A DNA stretch of 10,411 nt, from NCBI GenBank assembly GCA_046483125.1, contig JAWODU010000042.1, positions 1 to 10,411 on the forward strand, in the 5' to 3' direction. The position numbers and the translations under genes are program-made. The notes below the pieces were generated by a model. That model made no database searches. It saw only the letters and a list, made by a program, of their open reading frames with translations, and was not told the origin of the DNA. The first letter of the stretch is position 1; every line of letters begins with the position of its first letter. This document shows, piece by piece, positions 1 to 4,682 of the stretch. Source of the DNA: JAWODU01 sp046483125 (lineage in GTDB: Bacteria > Verrucomicrobiota > Kiritimatiellia > UBA8416 > JAWODU01).

Positions 1-58
1 TTGAAAGCTGAAATGGGGATGGGGAAAGCTGAAAGCAGAAAACAGAAAGCTGAAATAT
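1..58 (+). repeat. Dispersed GAAAGCTGAAA/GCAGAAAGC repeat
   Basis: A purine-rich stretch made of GAAAGCTGAAA, GAAAGCAGAAA and GAAAGCTGAAA words joined by GGGGATGGGG. The same words recur at 153-196, 4464-4607 and 9919-9953, always reading GAAAGC on this strand. An open frame runs through it, but its product is Lys/Glu/Ala-rich filler set by the repeat, so I do not call a gene. Confidence 0.8.
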
Positions 59-73
59 CGGAAGGGGAGAAGA

Positions 74-137
74 ATAGCCACCCAAAGGCACAAAAGGGGA
101 GAAGAATTTTAGACAGGATCAACGGGATCAACAGGAT
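74..137 (+). repeat. Two dispersed repeat families in tandem (ATAGCCAC-type and GACAGGATCAACGGG-type)
   Basis: Positions 74-97 carry an ATAGCCAC(A/C)CAAAGGCACAAAAGG-like unit that recurs at 3082-3114 and 10136-10161. Positions 112-137 carry GACAGGATCAACGGGATCAA followed by CAGGAT, a short internal tandem of GGATCAAC. The 25 bases at 98-122 match 9999-10023 at 24 positions, so this block has a second copy near the other end of the window in the same orientation. Confidence 0.75.
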
Positions 138-152
138 GGGGGGAGGAAAAGC

Positions 153-196
153 GGAAAAGAGAAAAGCAGAAAGCAGAAACAGGGAAGCAGAAACGC
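153..196 (+). repeat. Dispersed GCAGAAAGCAGAAA repeat
   Basis: A further run of AAAGCAGAAAGCAGAAAC and GAAGCAGAAACGCAGAG words of the same family as 1-58. It fills the space before the convergent end of the ATPase gene. Confidence 0.65.
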
Positions 197-215
197 AGAG
201 AGTAATTTTACAGGA

Positions 216-251
216 ATGGCGAAGGCCGTAGTCGGATTGATGGTTCTGTCT
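216..251 (+). pseudogene. Possible remnant of a sugar-transferase 5' end
   Basis: Read from the ATG at 216, this stretch gives MAKAVVGLMVLS, close to TAVVGLLVLS at the N-terminus of the sugar transferase at 1651. Bases 225-251 match 1681-1707 at 22 of 27 positions, and four of the five differences fall in third codon positions, as expected for a diverged coding copy. The match stops where the ATPase gene's stop codon begins (250-252). It is only nine codons, a chance match is possible, and no further homology is visible on either side. Confidence 0.25.
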
Positions 252-1398
252 AAAGGAATATTTCTCCCTGCCACAATCTCTTGAGGAAGTCGATGATTGG
301 AAAGATGCTGATGTTATCCAGCAGTGCCTGCTTGTCTCCCGGATAAACGCCATAGCATTTAACATTACTGTCCGGCATCTCTCTGCGCATGGCGTTCAGC
401 CCTCTGTTGAAGCGCTTATCCCATCGCTTTGATGACTTAATTTCGATTGCAGTGAATCCGTCCTTTGTTTCGCAGAATACGTCCACTTCGAGCCCCGTAT
501 AACTGCGCCAGTAGTGAATCTGGTAGTATTTTTTCGAATACTCAATGTAAGCTCGAATCTCATTCAGCAGAAAAGTCTCAAGGAGAACGCCCTCCTCCTC
601 TGGTGAAGGGGGGTAGGAGAGTCGACCTGACAGCGCGCGCGCGACGCCGGTGTCAAAAAGATAAAACTTCGGCTGTTGGACCTGGCGGGTACGCGATTTC
701 AATTGCCAGACAGGCAGCCAGAAAGCTATGAGAGTGTCGCAGAGTATTTCAAAATAGGTTGAGACCGTGTGCCGGTTTATTGCGGCGTCGCGGGCAATAC
801 CGGTAAAATTTGTTATTTGCCCGTTTTGCCGGGCGGCAATTTCCAGGAAGCGACCGAAACCGGCAACATTTCTTGTCAGGGCTTCCGCCTGAATCTCTTC
901 ACGGAGGTAAACCTCCGCATAAGCTTTCAGGAATTCAACCGGATCACGGGACTGAATCGACAGAGGAAGCATCCCGAATTGCAACGCCACTGCGGGATCA
1001 AATTCAAAATTCATTTCCGGAGAAACGAGAGGAAAGAGGTGTTTTACAACGGCCCTTCCGGCAAGCAGATTGCTTCCGCCTTTCCGGAGCTTTCTGGCGC
1101 TTGACCCGGACATTGCAAACAGAAGGTTGTGCTCTTCCATGAGCCTGTGCACTTCATACAGAAGCGCGGGCGAACGCTGAATCTCGTCAATCACGACCCA
1201 TTGACCGGGCTTCAGCATATGCGTTTCAGAGTACAGGGCTTCGGGGTCCGCATTCAGACGGAGGAATTCTCCGGTCTTGAGGAGATTATATGTCCTTGCA
1301 TTTGTGAAATGAGCTTTCAGCCATGTGGACTTCCCGGTGGAGCGGGGCCCGAAAAGGAAGAAACTCTGCCCTGGAACTGGTATTTTTCTGGCAAACAT
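250..1398 (-). CDS. AAA+ ATPase, AAA_14/DUF4143 family
   Basis: A 382-residue protein with the usual length and layout of the AAA_14 plus DUF4143 family. The N-terminal P-loop domain has a Walker A GPRSTGKST at 17-25, a Walker B WVVIDEIQ at 67-74 and a sensor-like SGSSARKLR at 97-105. The middle region (about 125-290) has winged-helix-like text, with RDAAINRHTVSTYFEIL near 205-220. The C-terminal DUF4143 part has LEVDVF at 303-308 and AIEIKSS at 317-323, which resemble the D...ExK core of PD-(D/E)xK nuclease folds. The cellular role of this widespread family is not established; ATP binding is secure, nuclease activity is not. The gene stands alone on this strand, runs opposite to the pgl module and lacks a strong ribosome binding site before its ATG. 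These genes are often found as solitary accessory genes. An operator-like palindrome lies about 100 bp upstream. Confidence 0.9.
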   Translation of the reverse strand: MFARKIPVPGQSFFLFGPRSTGKSTWLKAHFTNARTYNLLKTGEFLRLNADPEALYSETHMLKPGQWVVIDEIQRSPALLYEVHRLMEEHNLLFAMSGSSARKLRKGGSNLLAGRAVVKHLFPLVSPEMNFEFDPAVALQFGMLPLSIQSRDPVEFLKAYAEVYLREEIQAEALTRNVAGFGRFLEIAARQNGQITNFTGIARDAAINRHTVSTYFEILCDTLIAFWLPVWQLKSRTRQVQQPKFYLFDTGVARALSGRLSYPPSPEEEGVLLETFLLNEIRAYIEYSKKYYQIHYWRSYTGLEVDVFCETKDGFTAIEIKSSKRWDKRFNRGLNAMRREMPDSNVKCYGVYPGDKQALLDNISIFPIIDFLKRLWQGEIFL

Positions 1399-1481
1399 AG
1401 ACGGATTCTTTACGAAAAACGGTCTGAATACAAGCCATATTTCATTGAATTATGAGATATTATGCGCCAGAATTCGTGATA

Positions 1482-1511
1482 TTGGCAGGTTTGAGCAAGT
1501 AAGTGCATACT
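1482..1511 (+). promoter_or_regulatory. Candidate sigma70-type promoter for the pgl module
   Basis: TTGGCA at 1482-1487 and CATACT at 1506-1511 are separated by 18 bp and point toward the sugar-transferase gene 140 bp downstream. The -10 box lies inside the palindrome at 1499-1514, so a bound repressor would block it. This is pattern matching to a consensus only. Confidence 0.25.
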
Positions 1512-1514
1512 TAC
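1499..1514. promoter_or_regulatory. Operator-like perfect palindrome GTAAGTGCATACTTAC
   Basis: Six-base arms GTAAGT and ACTTAC flank a four-base centre GCAT. The site sits in the 252 bp gap between the divergent ATPase and sugar-transferase genes, about 100 bp before the ATPase start. Size and position suit a dimeric regulator, but no regulator gene is nearby. The rest of this gap shows no other gene. Confidence 0.4.
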
Positions 1515-1650
1515 GGGGCCTTTTCATGCTGTCATTTTGCCTGCCGTCGGCAATATTGTGTCGTTGAAGCTGATGCGGGGACCAGGTGAAGGGGCTGGGT
1601 GCAAGCGGATGGTCAAAGGTTGAGACGAACATGAGTGAGGGCTGAAGCTG

Positions 1651-2295
1651 ATGATCAAGAGAGGTTTTGATATTATGACGGCCGTGGTCGGGTTGTTGGT
1701 TCTATCGCCCGTTCTGGGGCTTGTTGCTTTGCTTGTGCGTTTTTGCATGGGTCCGCCGGTGCTTTTCCGGCAGGAGAGGCCAGGGTATAAAGAGAGGTCT
1801 TTTACACTGTTGAAATTCAGGACGATGAAAGATACCGGCAGGGCGGGCGGGAATATTCCGGACCAACAACAGCGAATTACGAAACTGGGCGGGATGCTCC
1901 GGCGTCTGAGTCTCGATGAACTGCCCGAGCTATGGAACGTGCTCAAGGGAGATATGAGCATAGTGGGACCAAGACCATTACTGATGCAATATCTCGATCT
2001 TTATTCGCCGCGACAGCGGCGAAGGCATGAGATGAAGCCCGGGATTACGGGATGGGCCCAGGTAAACGGAAGAAACGCAATAACGTGGGAGCAGAAGTTT
2101 GAATACGATGTCTGGTACGTAGACAACTGGAGTCTGCTTTTGGATTTGAAGATAGTAATGCTGACGATTTTCAGGGTATTGTCCGGTAAAGGCGTATCCG
2201 CCGAGGGTCACGCTACAATGCCGGAGTTTCAGGGAAGCACCCCGAACGAAGACGAGAAGAATGGTACTGTCAAAAGTTCCATAAAAAACGGATGA
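1651..2295 (+). CDS. pglC: PglC-like phosphoglycosyl transferase (bacterial sugar transferase)
   Basis: A 214-residue short-form monotopic phosphoglycosyl transferase. These enzymes move a phospho-sugar (in PglC, from UDP-N,N'-diacetylbacillosamine) to undecaprenyl phosphate at the inner membrane face, the first membrane step of glycan assembly. Residues 10-31 form the single re-entrant helix with the typical Ser-Pro kink (S19-P20). KFRTM follows at 55-59, then the catalytic Asp-Glu pair in SLDELPELWN (D89-E90), GDMSIVGPRPL at 100-110, and the PGITGWAQVNGRNAITW block. The C-terminal GVSAEGHATMPEF motif matches the end of Campylobacter PglC as I recall it. About 17 residues follow that the family lacks, a polar Lys/Glu/Asn-rich tail. 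An in-frame TGA at 1636 limits the start; ATG 1651 has GTGAGG ten bases upstream. Two related genes follow on the same strand. The exact sugar substrate is inferred from family and context. Confidence 0.88.
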   Translation: MIKRGFDIMTAVVGLLVLSPVLGLVALLVRFCMGPPVLFRQERPGYKERSFTLLKFRTMKDTGRAGGNIPDQQQRITKLGGMLRRLSLDELPELWNVLKGDMSIVGPRPLLMQYLDLYSPRQRRRHEMKPGITGWAQVNGRNAITWEQKFEYDVWYVDNWSLLLDLKIVMLTIFRVLSGKGVSAEGHATMPEFQGSTPNEDEKNGTVKSSIKNG

Positions 2296-2308
2296 AGGAT
2301 GAGTTGGA

Positions 2309-2379
2309 ACACTTAATCGCACACTTAACCGCCACTCCGCCGCGGCGGAAGGGTGGCGGTTAAGAAAGCGTTTAAGTGT
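2309..2379. repeat. Long imperfect inverted repeat (71 bp hairpin)
   Basis: Arms 2309-2335 and 2353-2379 are both 27 bases and pair at 23 positions. The core CTTAACCGCCAC/GTGGCGGTTAAG is perfect, and so are the outer ACACTTAA/TTAAGTGT ends. The 17-base centre holds the self-complementary CCGCCGCGGCGG. ACACTTAA occurs twice in the left arm. There is no T-tract, so it is not a standard intrinsic terminator. It starts 14 bp after the sugar-transferase stop and could be a REP-like or miniature mobile element, or an mRNA-stabilising hairpin. Confidence 0.8.
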
Positions 2380-2429
2380 ATTGGGAAAAGGGGGAGAGAG
2401 TCGAAAAACGGCTAATGATCTGAAACAAG

Positions 2430-2467
2430 GACAGTTACACAGAAAAGTGTGCTGTCAGTTTTGACAG
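2430..2467 (+). promoter_or_regulatory. Overlapping alternative hairpins in the acyltransferase leader
   Basis: GACAG (2430-2434) with ACAC (2437-2440) can pair with GTGT (2447-2450) and CTGTC (2452-2456). The same CTGTCA can instead pair with TGACAG at 2462-2467 across a GTTT loop. The two stems exclude each other and end 15 bases before the AAGGAG ribosome binding site, a layout seen in leader attenuators. No ligand-binding core or T-tract is visible. Confidence 0.3.
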
Positions 2468-2495
2468 AACCAGAAGAATACGAAGGAGAGACGAG

Positions 2496-2885
2496 ATGAA
2501 ACGCCCCGGGTTTGATAAATGGGAGAAGCCGGTTATCGAGGACGGGAAGCCGACGAAGTGGAACTGGGTTGTACGGCACCCGGCGAAGTTTAAGATGGGA
2601 CAGTATGTGGATATCGGGGCGTTTACGTATATCAATGCGGACAAGGGGGTCACGCTGGAGGACGACGTCCAGATAGGGGCGCACTGCGCGATTTACTCGG
2701 TTTCGACCATTGACGGGAAAGAAGGTCCGGTTGTGCTGAAGAAAGACAGCAAAGTGGGAGCTCACAGTGTTGTGATGCCCGGTGTCACGATCGGCGAGAA
2801 CGCGGTCGTGGGAGCGATGAGCTTTGTGAATAAGGACGTGCCGGCGGGAGCAACGGCCTATGGAGTGCCGGCTGTTGTCAGGTGA
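2496..2885 (+). CDS. Left-handed beta-helix (hexapeptide) acyltransferase
   Basis: A 129-residue acyltransferase of the hexapeptide-repeat class, probably acting on the 4-amino group of a UDP-amino-sugar with acetyl-CoA. It has the N-terminal KWNWVVRHPAKFKMG, then hexapeptide-type turns: VDIGAF at 38-43, VQIGAH at 58-63, SKVGAH at 85-90 and VTIGEN at 97-102. An external loop YSVSTIDGKEGPV lies at 67-79, with candidate active-site histidines H63 and H90. It ends in the usual GVPA motif but only three residues later. It sits where Campylobacter has pglD, yet lacks PglD's N-terminal Rossmann-like UDP-sugar domain, so it is a different subfamily. A strong AAGGAG lies seven bases before ATG 2496. 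The TGA stop (2883-2885) overlaps the first unit of a 7-bp repeat array, so the natural C-terminus may have been cut by the repeat. The acyl acceptor is inferred from neighbours. Confidence 0.88.
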   Translation: MKRPGFDKWEKPVIEDGKPTKWNWVVRHPAKFKMGQYVDIGAFTYINADKGVTLEDDVQIGAHCAIYSVSTIDGKEGPVVLKKDSKVGAHSVVMPGVTIGENAVVGAMSFVNKDVPAGATAYGVPAVVR

Positions 2886-2932
2886 CGGATGACGGAAAAC
2901 GGATGACGGAGGACGGACTACGGACTACAGAG
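2884..2932 (+). repeat. Short 7-bp tandem array (GACGGAT family), 7 units
   Basis: Units are GACGGAT, GACGGAA, AACGGAT, GACGGAG, GACGGAC, TACGGAC and TACAGAG. The array overlaps the stop codon of the acyltransferase and is followed by GAGATTAAGATTGGGAT, a tail also seen after the arrays at 3117 and 8159. Confidence 0.85.
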
Positions 2933-2968
2933 GGAGAGATTAAGATTGGGATAAAGATGGGAGATACG

Positions 2969-3000
2969 AGTTGCGGGTGAGGACACCCGCTACTACAACT
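2969..3000. repeat. Hairpin GCGGGTG-AGGA-CACCCGC
   Basis: Perfect seven-base arms (2973-2979 and 2984-2990) with an AGGA loop. An outer AGTTG/CAACT pair (2969-2973, 2996-3000) would extend the stem over a small asymmetric bulge. It sits immediately before the paired REP-like units, in the spacer between acyltransferase and aminotransferase. Confidence 0.65.
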
Positions 3001-3001
3001 G

Positions 3002-3072
3002 GACCTTCGCCGATCATGGGATCGGCTCCTACGAATGGGTATGTAGGAGGCGAACCATGTTCGCCGAAGGTC
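3002..3072. repeat. Head-to-head pair of REP-like units able to form a cloverleaf
   Basis: The right unit (3043-3072) reads GTAGGAG, then the hairpin GGCGAAC-CAT-GTTCGCC, then GAAGGTC. The left unit (3002-3032) is the inverted counterpart: GACCTTC, the hairpin GCCGATC-ATGG-GATCGGC, then TCCTAC. Flanks are conserved between the two units, while the hairpin arms differ but keep their pairing. The whole can fold with an ACCTTCG/CGAAGGT outer stem and three inner hairpins (the middle one TCCTAC/GTAGGA). A pair of inverted REP units is the classic BIME layout. The units are separated by 10 bp. Confidence 0.75.
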
Positions 3073-3081
3073 GGGATGGGA

Positions 3082-3180
3082 ATAGCCACAAAAAGGTACG
3101 AAAAGGCACAAAAGACGACAGAGGACAGACTATGGACGACGGACTACGGAGAGAGATTAAGATTGGGAGATTAAGATAGA
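3082..3180 (+). repeat. ATAGCCACAAAAAGG repeat followed by a 5-unit 7-bp array and its tail
   Basis: Positions 3082-3114 belong to the ATAGCCAC...GGCACAAAAG family seen at 74 and 10136. Positions 3117-3151 hold GACAGAG, GACAGAC, TATGGAC, GACGGAC and TACGGAG, a degenerate copy of the array at 2884. The tail AGAGATTAAGATTGGGAGAT follows, ending just before the aminotransferase start. Confidence 0.75.
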
Positions 3181-3188
3181 GATGCGGG

Positions 3189-4463
3189 ATGAATGAAGAG
3201 CGGATATTTTTGTCGCCGCCGCATATGGGCGAAGAAGAGCTGGAATTCGTCAAACAGGCGTTTGACAGCAATTACATCGCGCCTCTGGGCCCCATGGTGG
3301 ACGCCTTTGAGCGGGAATTTGCCGAGAGAATCGGAATACCGCATACTCTGGCGCTTTCAAGCGGAACTGCGGCGATGCATCTGGCTCTGCGGGAGTTGGG
3401 GGCGGGGCCGGGCGATGAGGTGATAGTTTCGTCGCTTACATTTATCGGCAGTATTACGCCCGTATCTTTTCTCGGCGCCGTGCCGGTGTTTATCGACGCG
3501 GATCGGGATACATGGAATATGGATCCGGATCTGCTGGCTGAGGAACTGAAAGAAAGCGCGGAGAGAGGCAAACTGCCAAAGGCCGTGGTGCCGACGGATT
3601 TGTACGGGCAATGTGTGGACATGGACCGGATACTGGAGATTTGTAAACCGTACGGCATTTCGGTAATTGCCGATTCTGCCGAAGCTGTGGGAGCCATGTA
3701 TCAGAGGTCAGAAGAAAGAGAATTTAAACAGAAGGTCGCGAAGAACGCAAAGGAGCATCTAAAATCCGCAACCCGAAATCCGAAATCCGAAATCGGTATG
3801 GTTCATGCGGGCGCAGGAGCCAAAGCTGCCGTGTATTCGTTTAACGGCAATAAGATCATTACCACCTCGGGCGGCGGGATGCTGGCTTCGGAAGATGAAA
3901 GCTTCATTGAGCACGCGCGTTTTCTGTCGGCGCAGGCGCGCGACGACGCTCCCCATTACGAACATTCCGAAATCGGCTACAATTACCGCATGAGCAATAT
4001 CGCCGCCGCGATCGGGCGCGGGCAACTGCGGGTGCTGGACAAAAGGGTGGAGGCGAAACGCGGGATTTTCGACGCGTACAGGGCATTGCTGAAGGAGGCT
4101 CCCGGCATTGAGTTCATGCCCGAGGCGGACTACGGCCGTTCGAACAGGTGGCTTACCGTGGTGCTGATTTCCCCGGCGAAGTTCGGCGCCGACGGGGAGA
4201 CCGTGAGAAAAGCGCTTGAAGCGGAGAACATCGAAGCCAGGCCCGTCTGGAAACCCATGCATCTCCAGCCGGTATTCAAAGGCTGTAAGTTCCGTAGCGC
4301 CGCTCGCGGCGCAGAAAAAGCGGGGAGTGCCGGAGAGGCACTGCGTGAGAACGTGGTTTCGGAAGATCTTTTCAACCGCGGTTTGTGTCTGCCGTCCGGA
4401 ACGGCCCTGACCAAAAAGGATCTGGACAGGATAACGGCAATTGTCAGGGGATGCGGGGCGTAA
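3189..4463 (+). CDS. pglE: PglE-like UDP-amino-sugar aminotransferase (DegT/DnrJ/EryC1 family), with in-frame insertions
   Basis: A 424-residue PLP-dependent aminotransferase. PglE converts the UDP-4-keto-6-deoxy sugar to the 4-amino sugar, the step before acetylation in bacillosamine synthesis. The N-terminus FLSPPHMG...SNYIAPLG (7-34) is very close to Campylobacter PglE as I recall it. SSGTAAMH at 57-64 binds cofactor phosphate, D162 in DSAEA should contact the pyridine nitrogen, and K222 in SFNGNKIITTSGGGML is the Schiff-base lysine. HYEHSEIGYNYRMSN lies at 256-270 and the C-terminus carries GLCLPSGTAL. Two stretches do not fit the family: about 173-206, Lys/Glu-rich, where relatives have a loop of roughly ten residues, and about 369-390. 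Both have repeat-like DNA (separate entries). The frame stays open and every key residue is kept, so the gene is probably functional. The ATG lacks a clear ribosome binding site. The TAA stop directly abuts a GCAGAAAGC repeat. Confidence 0.9.
   Translation: MNEERIFLSPPHMGEEELEFVKQAFDSNYIAPLGPMVDAFEREFAERIGIPHTLALSSGTAAMHLALRELGAGPGDEVIVSSLTFIGSITPVSFLGAVPVFIDADRDTWNMDPDLLAEELKESAERGKLPKAVVPTDLYGQCVDMDRILEICKPYGISVIADSAEAVGAMYQRSEEREFKQKVAKNAKEHLKSATRNPKSEIGMVHAGAGAKAAVYSFNGNKIITTSGGGMLASEDESFIEHARFLSAQARDDAPHYEHSEIGYNYRMSNIAAAIGRGQLRVLDKRVEAKRGIFDAYRALLKEAPGIEFMPEADYGRSNRWLTVVLISPAKFGADGETVRKALEAENIEARPVWKPMHLQPVFKGCKFRSAARGAEKAGSAGEALRENVVSEDLFNRGLCLPSGTALTKKDLDRITAIVRGCGA
3705..3806 (+). 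repeat. In-frame repeat-derived insertion inside the aminotransferase gene (I)
   Basis: This segment encodes about residues 173-206, absent from the family model at this loop. It contains GTCGCGAAGAACGCAAAG (3737-3754), close to the intergenic CACGCGAAGGACGCAAAG at 10086-10103, and a perfect three-fold CGAAATC tandem at 3774-3794. Both look like dispersed intergenic repeat DNA read as protein. The exact edges are uncertain. Confidence 0.65.
4293..4358 (+). repeat. In-frame hairpin-bearing insertion inside the aminotransferase gene (II)
   Basis: This segment encodes about residues 369-390, between CKF and SEDLFNRGLCLPSG, where relatives have only a few residues. It holds two perfect inverted repeats: GCGCCGC-TC-GCGGCGC (4297-4312) and AGTGCC-GGAGA-GGCACT (4326-4342). 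Such hairpins are typical of intergenic REP-like elements rather than coding DNA. Confidence 0.6.
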
Positions 4464-4625
4464 AAAGCAGAAAGCAGAAAGCTGAAAGCAGAAATTGGGA
4501 AAGAGAAACCGCGAATCACGCGAATCTACGCGAATATGGAGAGAGGACAACTGAAAGCTGAAAGCTGAAATGGGGAGGGATTGGGAAAAGCTGAAATGGG
4601 GAGAGAGGAAACCGCGAATCACGCA
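4464..4625 (+). repeat. Composite dispersed repeat block (GCAGAAAGC plus ACCGCGAATCACGCG)
   Basis: The block starts at the first base after the aminotransferase stop. Bases 4464-4535 match 9919-9989 with a one-base gap and only a few mismatches. They join the GAAAGC family to an ACCGCGAATCACGCGAATCT element at 4508-4535. A second, shorter copy of the same pair follows at 4551-4625. A small CCCGC/GCGGG hairpin (4626-4639) ends it. No gene is seen in 4464-4682. Confidence 0.85.
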
Positions 4626-4682
4626 CCCGCTGCGGCGGGCGGATCAACAGGTCAGGGAAAGGCCGCGGATTACGCCGTTTTG

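Noticed and set aside
1..231. Open frame of 76 codons through the left-end repeats
   Set aside because: Its Lys/Glu/Ala-rich product is just the GAAAGC and related repeats read as protein; start is TTG without a ribosome binding site.
3705..3806. Frameshift pair or broken gene in the aminotransferase
   Set aside because: The frame is open on both sides with family motifs in the same frame, so an in-frame insertion explains the odd residues better.
3759..4622. 287-codon open frame on the minus strand
   Set aside because: Opposite the aminotransferase, with an N-terminus of translated GAAAGC and CGCGAATC repeats. No domain is recognisable.
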